Part shown: one piece after another, positions 1 to 8,362 of the stretch
Position numbering within the stretch: position 1 is the stretch's first letter
Layout of the letters: each line of letters begins with the position of its first letter
Assembly (NCBI GenBank): GCA_029210585.1
Contig: JARGFP010000001.1
Coordinates: forward strand, 270,050 to 334,049
Origin: Bacteroidales bacterium
GTDB lineage: Bacteria > Bacteroidota > Bacteroidia > Bacteroidales > GCA-2748055
Direction: 5' to 3'
DNA length: 64,000 nt
Position numbers and translations under genes: made by a program
Notes under the pieces: generated by a model
Database searches by the model: none
Seen by the model: the letters and a program-made list of their open reading frames with translations, nothing else
What the model was told of the DNA's origin: nothing

Positions 1-1
1 G

Positions 2-874
2 GCCTCCCCGGAGATTGTCACGGCAATGACCATTGCCGGCGACCTGACCTTCAATCCCCTTACCGACACCCTCACCAACCAAAAAGGCGAGCAGGTGAAA
101 CTCGAAGAACCCAGGGGAATTGAGATGCCGGCAAAGGGATTCAGCGTTGAAGACAACGGTTACCAGGCACCTGCCGAAGACGGTTCGGGCATTGAAATCA
201 ATGTACACCCGGAGTCGCGGAGACTCCAGCTGCTGGAACCATTCGCGCCGTGGGAGGGGGAAGACCTTACCGGCATGAAACTGTTGATCAAGGCCGAGGG
301 AAAATGTACCACCGACCACATCTCCATGGCCGGACCATGGCTGCGGTACAGGGGACATCTCGACAATATCTCCAATAACCTGCTGATCGGAGCCGTGAAC
401 TATTTCAACAAAAAGACCAATGCCGTTACCAACCAGCTAACGGGAGAGACCGGCGAAGTGCCTGAAACTGCCCGTGCATACAAAGCCGCGGGAATCGGAA
501 GTATCGTGGTGGGCGACGAAAATTACGGGGAAGGATCCTCGCGCGAACATGCCGCCATGGAACCGCGCCACCTGGGCGTAAGGGTGGTGCTGGTAAAATC
601 CTTTGCAAGGATCCATGAAACCAACCTGAAAAAACAGGGTATGCTCGGACTTACCTTTGCTGATAAGGACGACTACGACAAGGTGCGTGAGGATGATACA
701 ATCAGCGTGCTCGGTCTCAGGGAATTTTCACCGGGAAACAGCCTGCTGGTGCGGCTCGATCATGCAGACGGTACCACCGACGAGTTCGAAGCGAACCATA
801 CGTACAATGAGACCCAGATCGCGTGGTTCAGGGCTGGCTCGGCATTGAACATGATCAGAATACAGAACCAGTAA
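2..874 (+). CDS. acn: Aconitate hydratase, mitochondrial type, 3' part only
   Basis: C-terminal part of aconitase, the [4Fe-4S] TCA-cycle enzyme that interconverts citrate and isocitrate in the cytoplasm. The frame is open from base 2, so the gene begins outside the window; about 290 residues are present. Visible motifs are [19 protein letters not shown] at the start, [14 protein letters not shown], the GHLDNISNN stretch, [20 protein letters not shown] (substrate-binding swivel domain) and the ending WFRAGSALN. These match eukaryotic mitochondrial ACO2 much more closely than enterobacterial AcnA or AcnB, which is usual in Bacteroidota. The cysteines that bind the cluster lie upstream of the window. 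The next gene follows on the same strand after about 36 bases. Confidence 0.95.
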   Translation, partial: ASPEIVTAMTIAGDLTFNPLTDTLTNQKGEQVKLEEPRGIEMPAKGFSVEDNGYQAPAEDGSGIEINVHPESRRLQLLEPFAPWEGEDLTGMKLLIKAEGKCTTDHISMAGPWLRYRGHLDNISNNLLIGAVNYFNKKTNAVTNQLTGETGEVPETARAYKAAGIGSIVVGDENYGEGSSREHAAMEPRHLGVRVVLVKSFARIHETNLKKQGMLGLTFADKDDYDKVREDDTISVLGLREFSPGNSLLVRLDHADGTTDEFEANHTYNETQIAWFRAGSALNMIRIQNQ

Positions 875-910
875 CATCCGCAACAACAGCATATTTTGGA
901 TACACAGCAG

Positions 911-1975
911 ATGACAGATGCCCTGGTGCTTACCGGGGCATACCTCCATCAACATGCACAACAGAAAATGTCTGACCGGCCTGAACTGGCTGCGCTGAAT
1001 GATGCGTTTTACGCCTCCATGGAAACAACCATTACCAGGGAGCATACCTTTAACGCATGGTTCACGGAGGACCAGGTGCGGAAGGCCATCGGGAACATTG
1101 CCGGAACACTCACCAGGGAAGCGCTCACAAAATGGCTGGGTATGTATCCTGAACTGCCCTTCCAGAGCCCCGCAAAGACCATCGGCGTGGTGATGGCAGG
1201 CAACATCCCGCTGGTGGGATTTCACGACCTGTTGTGCGTGCTCCTTTCAGGACACCGTTTCCTCGGAAAGCCTTCCTCTAAAGATGACCATCTCCTCAGG
1301 AAGGTGACCGACATCATCAGCACCGTTGCACCCGGGCGGGCCGACCGGATCACCTACACCGAAGGATACCTGAAAGATGCAGATGCCATCATCGCCACCG
1401 GCAGCGACAACACCGCACGTCATTTTGCATATTATTTCAGGGACAAACCGCATATCATCAGGAGAAACAGGAACGGGGTCGCCGTGCTCACAGGGAACGA
1501 AACAAGGGAACAACTGCTGCAACTGGGTGAGGACGTCTTTTCCTACTTCGGCCTGGGCTGCAGGAATGTGACCAAGATATTCATTCCGGAGGAATACCCC
1601 CTGGAAAAACTCCTGGAACCACTGGAACACTTCAGCAGCCTCCGCCACCACAATAAATACGCCAATAACCTCGATTATCACCGGTCGGTGTACCTGATGA
1701 ACAAGGTCCCTTTCCTTGACAACGGGGTACTGCTGTTAAAGGAAGATGAGCGGTTATCGGGCCCTGTTGGTGTTGTTTATTATGAAAAATATTCGCAACT
1801 TGAAGGTGTGGCAAAAAAAATAATTTTGCAACAAGCTCAGATCCAATGCGTTGTAACAGTAGCATCCGATGTAACTGAACATGCAGTGCCTCCTGGTATG
1901 AGCCAGTCGCCGGCACTGTGGGACTATGCCGACGGTGTGGACACGATGAAGTTTTTAACAGACCTAACCCGATAG
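911..1975 (+). CDS. Acyl-CoA reductase, LuxC-like
   Basis: Resembles the LuxC/acyl-CoA reductase family (aldehyde-dehydrogenase fold), which reduces an acyl-CoA or acyl thioester to the aldehyde with NAD(P)H. Visible features are GVVMAGNIPLVGFHDLL near the N-terminus, a KPSSKD stretch, IIATGSDNTARHF, and the likely catalytic cysteine in YFGLGCRNVTKIF. The family name comes from bacterial luminescence, but no luxAB-like gene lies nearby and Bacteroidota homologues are not linked to light; the true acyl substrate is unknown. I chose the ATG at 911; an in-frame TTG at 896 would add five residues. The stop is one base before the next start, so the two genes are probably co-transcribed. Confidence 0.82.
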   Translation: MTDALVLTGAYLHQHAQQKMSDRPELAALNDAFYASMETTITREHTFNAWFTEDQVRKAIGNIAGTLTREALTKWLGMYPELPFQSPAKTIGVVMAGNIPLVGFHDLLCVLLSGHRFLGKPSSKDDHLLRKVTDIISTVAPGRADRITYTEGYLKDADAIIATGSDNTARHFAYYFRDKPHIIRRNRNGVAVLTGNETREQLLQLGEDVFSYFGLGCRNVTKIFIPEEYPLEKLLEPLEHFSSLRHHNKYANNLDYHRSVYLMNKVPFLDNGVLLLKEDERLSGPVGVVYYEKYSQLEGVAKKIILQQAQIQCVVTVASDVTEHAVPPGMSQSPALWDYADGVDTMKFLTDLTR

Positions 1976-1976
1976 T

Positions 1977-2510
1977 ATGATTTATAAATTCAGGATCATC
2001 TCCGATGAAAGCAAGGAATTCGCGCGGGAGCTGCTGATTGACAGTGCACATACATTCCTGGATTTTCACCATTGTCTCCAGGAAAACCTGGCGTATGATC
2101 CGGCACAGCTTGCCTCTTTCTTCATCACCAATTCCTCCTGGGAAAAGCAATTGCAGATCACACTGATCGATATGATGGAAGAAGCATCAGAACACTGTCC
2201 GACCATGGACCAGTGCAAGATAAGTGAACACTTCAGTACCAGGGGGAAACGGATGCTCTATGTGTTCGACTTCTTTTCAGAAAGGTCTTTCTTCATTGAG
2301 TTGACAGAAGTGATCGATATTCCCGATAGCCAGGCCCTGCCGAAAGTAATCTTTTCCCACGGAGACCCTCCCCCGCAAATCAAACTTGACCTGGACGACC
2401 TCCTCATCTCTGAGGAGGACCTCAGTGACGATTTTGAGGAAGGCTTGCCGGGTGATGAATTCGACGATGACATCGATTTGATGGATACAGACGATTTCCC
2501 AAATGAATAA
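1977..2510 (+). CDS. pRiA4b ORF-3-like protein
   Basis: A 177-residue protein resembling the plasmid pRiA4b ORF-3 family: it starts MIYKFRIISDESKEFAREL, has the DFHHCLQ segment, and a central beta-rich part (MLYVFDFFSERSFFIEL). The last 50 residues or so are strongly acidic (LDLDDLLISEEDLSDDFEE and onward), probably a disordered tail. The biochemical role is unknown. Members of the family occur both on plasmids and, in Bacteroidota, as chromosomal genes next to miaA-like genes; nothing mobile is visible here. Its 3' end overlaps miaA by 8 bases, which argues for translational coupling. Confidence 0.75.
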   Translation: MIYKFRIISDESKEFARELLIDSAHTFLDFHHCLQENLAYDPAQLASFFITNSSWEKQLQITLIDMMEEASEHCPTMDQCKISEHFSTRGKRMLYVFDFFSERSFFIELTEVIDIPDSQALPKVIFSHGDPPPQIKLDLDDLLISEEDLSDDFEEGLPGDEFDDDIDLMDTDDFPNE

Positions 2511-3435
2511 AACCCTTGTTGTACTCGGCGGTCCCACCGCGTCGGGAAAAACAAGCGTGGGCATCGCACTTGCAAAACACTACCGGTCCGTGATCATCTC
2601 AGCAGATTCGAGACAGGTCTACAAGGAAACCTCCATCGGAACCGCGGTTCCCACCCCGGAGGAACTGGCTGCCGTTCCACATTACTTCATCCAGACCAAA
2701 AGCCTGCGTGATTATTACAATGCAAGCATCTACGAACACGATGTGCTGCAGCAACTGGAGGTCCTGTTCAGGAAACATGACATCGTATTCATGGTTGGGG
2801 GAACGGGATTGTATATCAACGCGGTATGTTTCGGAATTGACGACCTGCCAACCATTGATCCCGCCATCCGGGAGGATCTCGCAGGATTGTTCATCGCCCG
2901 GGGCATTGACGCGCTCCGGGAGGAACTGAAGCGAACCGACCCGGTGACCTATGCCCGGGTGGACCTCAGCAACCATTTCAGGATCCTGAAGGCACTCGAG
3001 GTGACCAGGCAGACGGGCAGGCCCTATTCGTCGTTCCTGACGCACCGGAAAAAAGAACGCAATTTTGCCATCACCAGGCTGGCGCTTGACCTGGACAGGG
3101 AGGAGCTGTACGACAGGATCAACAGGCGTGTCGACGATATGATTGACAGGGGACTGGTGGAAGAAGTCAGCCAACTGGCACATTTCAGGGAAAAAAATGC
3201 AATGAAAACCGTGGGATACAGGGAGATATTCAGTTACCTCGACAGGGCCGTCACCCTGGAAGAAGCCATTGACCTGATCAAAAGAAATACGAGAAAATAC
3301 GCCAGGAAGCAGCTCACCTGGTTCCGGAAAGACAACCTCTACCCTTGGTTTCACCCCGGCCAGGTTGAAGAAATGATCGCGTTAATCGACAGCAGAACAG
3401 GGATAACTGCGGCCGGGGACGGGGATGGTTTTTAA
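2503..3435 (+). CDS. miaA: tRNA dimethylallyltransferase
   Basis: Transfers a dimethylallyl group to N6 of A37 in tRNAs that read codons starting with U, the first step of (ms2)i6A synthesis. The P-loop GGPTASGKTS lies at residues 9-18, followed by SADSRQVYKE, GGTGLYINA and, near the end, the conserved KRNTRKYARKQLTWFR segment. At 310 residues it has the family's normal length. The ATG lies inside the upstream gene (8-base overlap). It appears to close the short operon that starts with the acyl-CoA reductase. Confidence 0.97.
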   Translation: MNKTLVVLGGPTASGKTSVGIALAKHYRSVIISADSRQVYKETSIGTAVPTPEELAAVPHYFIQTKSLRDYYNASIYEHDVLQQLEVLFRKHDIVFMVGGTGLYINAVCFGIDDLPTIDPAIREDLAGLFIARGIDALREELKRTDPVTYARVDLSNHFRILKALEVTRQTGRPYSSFLTHRKKERNFAITRLALDLDREELYDRINRRVDDMIDRGLVEEVSQLAHFREKNAMKTVGYREIFSYLDRAVTLEEAIDLIKRNTRKYARKQLTWFRKDNLYPWFHPGQVEEMIALIDSRTGITAAGDGDGF

Positions 3436-3475
3436 TTTCGCAGGGATTGCGGGACGGAGGATGCGGTTCATTGGT

Positions 3476-3483
3476 TATATTTG
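3476..3483 (+). promoter_or_regulatory. Bacteroidota -7 promoter element for the glycosyltransferase/heptose genes
   Basis: TATATTTG is an exact match to the Bacteroidota -7 consensus TAnnTTTG. No convincing -33 TTG is visible about 19 bases upstream. The element includes the TTG at 3481 that would otherwise be taken as the start codon of the next gene, so translation should begin downstream, most simply at the TTG at 3502. Confidence 0.6.
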
Positions 3484-3501
3484 TGCTATCAATACAGAAT
3501 T

Positions 3502-4638
3502 TTGAAACGACCGAAGCTCATTATCGTAGGAACATCGTGGCCATTCAGGGGAGGACTGGCGGCATACAACGAACGCCTGGCCACCGAATATCAGTCACAA
3601 GGGTATGATGTAACCATCTTCACCTTCACCCTGCAGTATCCCGGGTTTCTTTTCCCGGGGAAAACCCAGATGGCCGACTGGGAAGCACCAGCCCATCTGG
3701 ATATCCGTCAGGAGATCAATTCAATCCATCCCCTGAACTGGATCCGCGTGGGGAACCGCATCAGGAAGATGGAGCCCGACCTGGTCATCATCAAATACTG
3801 GCTGCCTTTTATGGGTCCCTGCTTCGGCACCATTGCACGCCGCATCAAAAAACGGAAATCCTGCCATATTGTCACTATCCTGGACAACATCATTCCCCAT
3901 GAAAAACGCGTGGGCGACCGGCTGTTCACAAAATATTTCATCAAACCTGTGGATGCCTTCGTGGCCATGTCGGAATCGGTGCTGAAGGATACCGAAACAT
4001 TTGACACGAAAAAACCACGGGCCTTCTGTCCGCATCCCCTCTTCGATAATTTCGGGGAAAAGATTGAGAAGGAGGCCGCAAAAAGACACCTGGGACTGGA
4101 TCCTCAGAAAAGGTATGCATTGTTTTTTGGATTCATCAGGGACTACAAGGGGCTGGATTTGGTGCTGGAAGCCTTTGGAAAGGAAGCCCTGAAGGGCAGT
4201 GACATTACGCTGCTGATCGCCGGTGAATTCTATGCAAACGAATCTTTCTACCTGGACCTGGTAAAAAAGAACGGGATTGAAGCACAGGTGGAGCTGCACA
4301 CCGATTTCATCCCCGATCATAACGTGAAATACTATTTCTCAGCGGCAGACGTGGTGGTACAGCCCTACAAAACTGCCACCCAGAGCGGTATCTCGCAAAT
4401 CGCCTATCATTTCAACAAACCCATGATCGTGACCAACGTGGGAGGGTTGCCTGAAATCGTACCCGATGGCAAGGTCGGGTTCGTGGTGGAAAAGGATGCA
4501 GGGGTCCTGGCACAGGCGATTGCACGTTTTTACAGGGAGGAGCTGGAAGCACCCTTCTCCGCCGCAGCGGAACAGGAGAAGAAAAAATATTCCTGGAACA
4601 GGATGGTAACCACGATCAAAAACCTTATCGAAATATGA
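3502..4638 (+). CDS. Glycosyltransferase, GT4 family (group 1)
   Basis: A retaining glycosyltransferase of GT-B fold: N-terminal Rossmann segment KRPKLIIVGTSWPFRGGLAAY, then in the C-terminal half FFGFIRDYKGLDLVLEAF, AADVVVQPYKTATQSGI and the nucleotide-sugar site VTNVGGLPEIVPDGKVGFVV. The donor is unknown, but the 4-base ATGA overlap with a heptose kinase gene suggests a heptose or another surface sugar. No membrane segment is visible, so it probably works at the inner face of the cytoplasmic membrane. The start is uncertain: the TTG at 3481 falls inside a promoter element, while the TTG at 3502 gives the natural N-terminus (M)KRPKLIIVG. Confidence 0.88.
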   Translation: MKRPKLIIVGTSWPFRGGLAAYNERLATEYQSQGYDVTIFTFTLQYPGFLFPGKTQMADWEAPAHLDIRQEINSIHPLNWIRVGNRIRKMEPDLVIIKYWLPFMGPCFGTIARRIKKRKSCHIVTILDNIIPHEKRVGDRLFTKYFIKPVDAFVAMSESVLKDTETFDTKKPRAFCPHPLFDNFGEKIEKEAAKRHLGLDPQKRYALFFGFIRDYKGLDLVLEAFGKEALKGSDITLLIAGEFYANESFYLDLVKKNGIEAQVELHTDFIPDHNVKYYFSAADVVVQPYKTATQSGISQIAYHFNKPMIVTNVGGLPEIVPDGKVGFVVEKDAGVLAQAIARFYREELEAPFSAAAEQEKKKYSWNRMVTTIKNLIEI

Positions 4639-5663
4639 CAATCATCAGAAGCAAGGCACCCCTGCGCATCGGGTTTGCCGGAGGCGGATCAGACGTCTCC
4701 CCCTTTTCCGATCTCTATGGAGGAGCCATCCTGAATGCAACGCTCAATATGTACGCATATGCCACCATCATTCCCCGGCAGGATGGAAAAATCATTCTGA
4801 ATTCGGTCGACAAGGAACTCAGGGAGGAATATGATGCTGTGCAGATACTTGACACCGGCGGAGAACTGGGACTCATCAAAGGAATCTGCAACAGGGTGGT
4901 AAAGGAGTTTGTCAACCAGCCCCTCTCCTTTGAACTGAGTACACATGTGGATGCACCCCCGGGATCGGGACTGGGCAGTTCCTCCACGCTGGTTGTCACC
5001 ATACTTGGCGCATTCCGCGAATGGCTGAACCTTCCACTGGGAGAATATGACCTTGCCCACCTGGCCTACCAGATCGAGCGGGAGGATATGAACATGGCAG
5101 GCGGGAAACAGGACCAGTATGCTGCCACTTTCGGTGGCATCAATTTCATGGAATTCTACAGGGACGACAAGGTGATTGTTAATCCGTTGCGTGTAAAAAC
5201 AGAGGTGCTGGATGAACTGGCTTACAACCTCATCCTCCTGAATACCAACACCAGCAGGCTTTCCTCCCAGATCATCATGGCCCAGCAGGAGAATGTAAAG
5301 AAAAATATGAAGTCATCCGTGGAGGCCATGCACCATATCAAGGAACAGGCACATCTCATGAAGGAAGTTTTGCTGCGCGGCGAGCTGGACAGGATGGGTG
5401 AAATTCTTAACCTGGGATGGGAATACAAACAGAAGATGGCAGACAACATTGTAACGGAAGAGATCCAGGACCTCTATAATAAAGCCATGGGTGCAGGTGC
5501 CTCCGGGGGAAAGATTTCGGGAGCAGGTGGCGGCGGTTTCATGCTGTTTTATTGTCCGAATAATTCCCGGCACAAGGTGATCGGTGAACTCCGGGAGAAG
5601 ATCATCAACATCCACAGGTTTGAATTTACAACAACCGGCTTGCGCAGCTGGAAATCGGAATAA
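4635..5663 (+). CDS. hddA: GHMP-family sugar kinase, D-glycero-D-manno-heptose 7-phosphate kinase type
   Basis: Predicted to phosphorylate the anomeric position of D-glycero-alpha-D-manno-heptose 7-phosphate, a step to GDP-heptose. GHMP motifs are clear: motif 1 RSKAPLRIGFAGGGSD near the N-terminus, the phosphate loop PPGSGLGSSS at residues 108-117 and motif 3 KISGAGGGGFMLFY near the C-terminus. Length (342) fits the family. The substrate assignment rests on overall resemblance to HddA and on the neighbouring HddC-like nucleotidyltransferase; a fucose or other sugar kinase of the same superfamily is possible. It overlaps the glycosyltransferase by 4 bases. Confidence 0.82.
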   Translation: MTIIRSKAPLRIGFAGGGSDVSPFSDLYGGAILNATLNMYAYATIIPRQDGKIILNSVDKELREEYDAVQILDTGGELGLIKGICNRVVKEFVNQPLSFELSTHVDAPPGSGLGSSSTLVVTILGAFREWLNLPLGEYDLAHLAYQIEREDMNMAGGKQDQYAATFGGINFMEFYRDDKVIVNPLRVKTEVLDELAYNLILLNTNTSRLSSQIIMAQQENVKKNMKSSVEAMHHIKEQAHLMKEVLLRGELDRMGEILNLGWEYKQKMADNIVTEEIQDLYNKAMGAGASGGKISGAGGGGFMLFYCPNNSRHKVIGELREKIINIHRFEFTTTGLRSWKSE

Positions 5664-5694
5664 CCCATTGATCCATCTAAACAACCATTGATCC

Positions 5695-6447
5695 ATGCAA
5701 CCAACTGAAGCGATCATACTTGCAGGGGGATTTGGGACCAGGCTGAAAAAAAAGATCAGCCAGGTTCCGAAACCAATGGCGCCAATCGGTGATAAGCCAT
5801 TTCTTGCATACCTCCTCGATTACCTGGTCGACTTCGGTATCACACATGTCATCCTCTCCGTGGGGTATAAATGGGAAGTAATCAGGAATCAGTTCGGCGA
5901 CAGGTACAAGTCTGCCAGGTTAAGTTATGCCGTGGAACATGAACCGCTTGGTACCGGCGGCGGCATGCGCGCAGCCATGCAATTACTGGAAGGGGACCAC
6001 ACCTTTATTCTGAACGGCGATACCTTTTTCCGGGTGGAATTGAACGACCTGGGCGCATTCTATTTCGCCCACGAGGCCGACATCAGCATGGTGGTCAGGC
6101 GAATGAATAACTTTTCCCGTTATGGCACCGTGGAGTTGCAGGTATGCAAGGTTACCGGATTCAGGGAAAAGCAGCAGGCAAAGGCAGGCTATATCAACGG
6201 GGGAGTTTACATTACCTCGAAGTTTTTGTTTGACCGGTTCAACCTTCCGGACAAATTCTCATTTGAAGAGGACCTGCTCACGAAACACCTGGATGAATTG
6301 AACATTTGTGCCATGAACAGTACAGGCTACTTCATTGATATCGGCGTGCCGGAAGATTATGAAAAGGCAATCCGGGAACTGCCACAGATGATCCAGGCGG
6401 GCGAATCCCTGCCGGACCATCCTAAATGGTCCCGACCCAGGCAATGA
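5695..6447 (+). CDS. hddC: Nucleotidyltransferase, D-glycero-D-manno-heptose 1-phosphate guanylyltransferase type
   Basis: A sugar-phosphate nucleotidyltransferase, 250 residues, expected to join GTP and a heptose 1-phosphate to GDP-heptose. The nucleotide-binding signature AIILAGGFGTRL is at residues 6-17, the conserved lysine follows in VPKPMAPIGDKPF, and the metal/sugar site NGDTFF is near residue 105. Close resemblance to HddC together with the adjacent HddA-like kinase supports the heptose assignment. It is last in the plus-strand cluster and converges on the GT2 gene. The GmhA isomerase and GmhB phosphatase also needed for this pathway are not in the window. Confidence 0.82.
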   Translation: MQPTEAIILAGGFGTRLKKKISQVPKPMAPIGDKPFLAYLLDYLVDFGITHVILSVGYKWEVIRNQFGDRYKSARLSYAVEHEPLGTGGGMRAAMQLLEGDHTFILNGDTFFRVELNDLGAFYFAHEADISMVVRRMNNFSRYGTVELQVCKVTGFREKQQAKAGYINGGVYITSKFLFDRFNLPDKFSFEEDLLTKHLDELNICAMNSTGYFIDIGVPEDYEKAIRELPQMIQAGESLPDHPKWSRPRQ

Positions 6448-6514
6448 AGGTTTCATTGCATTCAAGACCGGGGATGCCAGCCGGGGATTTATCTGTCGTG
6501 GAAGGTGCCCGGCA

Positions 6515-7465
6515 TCAGCATTCGTCCTCGATCTGGTAATGGTTCCTGTCGGAGGCCGAACGGGAAACCAGTTCTCCAAGGAATCCTCCAATGAACAACT
6601 GCGATCCGATAATCATACAGGTCAGCGCGATATAGAAAAAGACATTGTCGGCCACCAGGCTGCCGTGCACCTGGTGCCGCAGCGCGTACCACTTCTGTAT
6701 GCCAATGATCAGCAGCGCCACAAATCCGAGAAAGAACATCAGCGTACCAATCATCCCGAACAAATGCATGGGTTTTTTAGCGAACCGGGTAACGAAGGAT
6801 ACAGAGAGCAGATCCAGGAAACCGTTGATGAAGCGCTCCATCCCGAACTTGGTCACCCCGTATTTGCGTTCCTGGTGTTGCACAACCTTTTCCCCGATGT
6901 TTGGGAACCCGCTGCTTTTGGCCAGTACAGGGATATAGCGGTGCATTTCCCCGTACACTTCAATGCCTTTGATCACAGCGTTCCTGTACGCCTTTAATCC
7001 GCAATTAAAATCGTGCAGCCTGATGCCTGAAAGAGAACGTGCCGCCCAGTTGAACAATTTACTGGGGAGGTTCTTCGAAAGTACCGGGTCATATCTTTTC
7101 TTTTTCCAGCCTGATACCAGGTCGTATCCCTCTTCCAGGATCATCCTGCGCATTTCCGGTATCTCCTCCGGGTTGTCCTGGAGATCGGCATCCATGGTCA
7201 CCACCACCTCACCCCTTGCCATCTGGAAACCGATCTGCAGGGCAGCGGATTTCCCGTAATTTCTCCTGAATTTCACACCCTTCACCGAAGGATTTCTTTC
7301 TTTCAGCTCAAGTATCTTTTCCCAGCTTCCGTCGGTGCTTCCATCATCGATCATGATCAGTTCATAACTGTATGCATGGTCCGTCATCACCTGGTGGATC
7401 CAGTCATTCAGTTCATTGAGCGACTCTGCTTCATTGAGAAGGGGAATTACGAGAGATATGTCCAT
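6515..7465 (-). CDS. Glycosyltransferase family 2, membrane-anchored (DPM1/GtrB-like)
   Basis: An inverting GT-A glycosyltransferase resembling polyprenyl-phosphate sugar transferases. The N-terminal catalytic domain has SLVIPLLNEAESL, IDDGSTDGSW and the metal-binding MDADLQDNPEE (Asp92 and Asp94). Two hydrophobic segments at about residues 230-255 and 270-295 should anchor it in the cytoplasmic membrane, as in GtrB/ArnC-type enzymes that load a sugar on undecaprenyl phosphate. Donor not determined. It lies 9 bases downstream of the DUF4199 gene on the same strand, and converges on the heptose cluster. Confidence 0.88.
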   Translation of the reverse strand: MDISLVIPLLNEAESLNELNDWIHQVMTDHAYSYELIMIDDGSTDGSWEKILELKERNPSVKGVKFRRNYGKSAALQIGFQMARGEVVVTMDADLQDNPEEIPEMRRMILEEGYDLVSGWKKKRYDPVLSKNLPSKLFNWAARSLSGIRLHDFNCGLKAYRNAVIKGIEVYGEMHRYIPVLAKSSGFPNIGEKVVQHQERKYGVTKFGMERFINGFLDLLSVSFVTRFAKKPMHLFGMIGTLMFFLGFVALLIIGIQKWYALRHQVHGSLVADNVFFYIALTCMIIGSQLFIGGFLGELVSRSASDRNHYQIEDEC

Positions 7466-7474
7466 AAGTAGAAA

Positions 7475-8059
7475 TTACTGCTGTGTCGGATCCGGGTTTT
7501 TGCGTATAAAAATTGCAGCGATAAGGCCTATGATCACGGAGAGGATCACGGCACCAAATAATCCACTCATTGCCAGTCCCAGGGCTGATCGTTCTTCAAT
7601 CTTGTCGATCCCTTTCTTTCGCTGCTCTTTCATTCGTTCCTCAACCATCTCATACTGTTCATCCGAGAAACGCTCCTGGTAGCGGGCACTCATTTTGTCC
7701 AGTTGTTTGTCCACCCTTTCCACTGCCGCATATTTGGTATCCTGGAGGTATCCTTCGTCCATCGAATAGAGTCCGAAGGTGAAAAGGGAACTAAGGATCG
7801 CTGCGACCAGTCCAACAATGAAACTCAAAAACACCAGCTGGCCATAGGTTGCATAGCCATTGCCATACTCCTTTCTGAACATTATGAGTGATCCGATGAT
7901 CAACAGAAAGAAAATCACCATTGAGGCAATACCTGCCCAGGTCTCGAGCGATTGTCCGATAAAGTAGAAAATCAGTGCGATCACGATTGAAATTGCACCT
8001 ACGATGAGTCCGTAGATCAGTGCTCCCTTGAAAACGGGAACGTTGGCTTGTTCTTCCAT
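7475..8059 (-). CDS. DUF4199 family membrane protein
   Basis: A 194-residue integral membrane protein of the Bacteroidota-specific DUF4199 family. Hydrophobic segments lie at about residues 12-33, 41-60, 73-98 and 160-186. Between the third and fourth is a charged, probably helical stretch (DKQLDKMSARYQERFSD and onward). The function is unknown. The gene is directly upstream of the GT2 gene on the same strand and downstream of the SRP RNA gene; this DUF4199-GT2 pairing is something I recall as frequent in the phylum, not something I could verify here. Confidence 0.85.
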   Translation of the reverse strand: MEEQANVPVFKGALIYGLIVGAISIVIALIFYFIGQSLETWAGIASMVIFFLLIIGSLIMFRKEYGNGYATYGQLVFLSFIVGLVAAILSSLFTFGLYSMDEGYLQDTKYAAVERVDKQLDKMSARYQERFSDEQYEMVEERMKEQRKKGIDKIEERSALGLAMSGLFGAVILSVIIGLIAAIFIRKNPDPTQQ

Positions 8060-8128
8060 TTTTTTATTTTTTTGGTTGGAGGTAAAACTTCAAGGGTTGA
8101 ATTTAAATAAAAACTCCACAAAAAAAAA

Positions 8129-8225
8129 GGGCAAGCGACTCATATCGCACCGCTACAACCGCCTACCCTTGCTACCTTCCGGTCCTGGGGGAGTTCAGCA
8201 GGAGCTGGTCGTATGAGACTTGCCC
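8129..8225 (-). ncRNA. ffs: Signal recognition particle RNA, small bacterial type (4.5S-like)
   Basis: Read on the minus strand, the RNA begins GGGCAAGUCUCAUA and ends UAUGAGUCGCUUGCCC; these ends pair to form the closing helix. In the middle is the conserved SRP domain IV: the sequence around AGGACCGGAAGGUAGCAAGGGUA carries the GGAA tetraloop and the asymmetric internal-loop bases that bind Ffh. The length of about 97 nt fits the Alu-less bacterial form. A run of eight T residues follows at 8128-8121 and probably makes the closing helix work as an intrinsic terminator. The promoter is at 8231-8260. Confidence 0.93.
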
Positions 8226-8230
8226 GGCTG

Positions 8231-8260
8231 CAAAGGTAAGAAGAAAAAAGTTAGGTACAA
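8231..8260 (-). promoter_or_regulatory. Promoter of the SRP RNA gene
   Basis: On the minus strand a TTG (8260-8258) is followed after 19 bases by TACCTTTG (8238-8231), an exact match to the Bacteroidota -33/-7 pattern with TAnnTTTG. The predicted transcription start falls at about 8225, the first base of the RNA's closing helix. Confidence 0.75.
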
Positions 8261-8302
8261 TAAAAGAAAGGACAGATTCGGCCCGAATAATGCATCTTGC
8301 TA

Positions 8303-8334
8303 AATAAAACTGACGCCTGTAGCAAAGAACAGGC
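8303..8334 (-). terminator. Possible intrinsic terminator after ilvA
   Basis: A 6-bp stem (GCCTGT and ACAGGC, 8-nt loop, 8315-8334) lies just after the ilvA stop. On the minus strand it is followed within a few bases by the T-rich stretch TTTTATTTAG. The stem is short, so this is tentative. Confidence 0.4.
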
Positions 8335-8362
8335 ATTCATACAATATTGCATTGAAAAAGAG

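Noticed and set aside
911-1975. Luminescence function from the LuxC-like gene
   Set aside because: No luxAB, luxD or luxE is present and homologues in this phylum are not linked to light.
1977-2510. pRiA4b ORF-3-like gene as a sign of an integrated plasmid
   Set aside because: No integrase, replication or partition gene and no flanking repeats; the family is widespread on Bacteroidota chromosomes.
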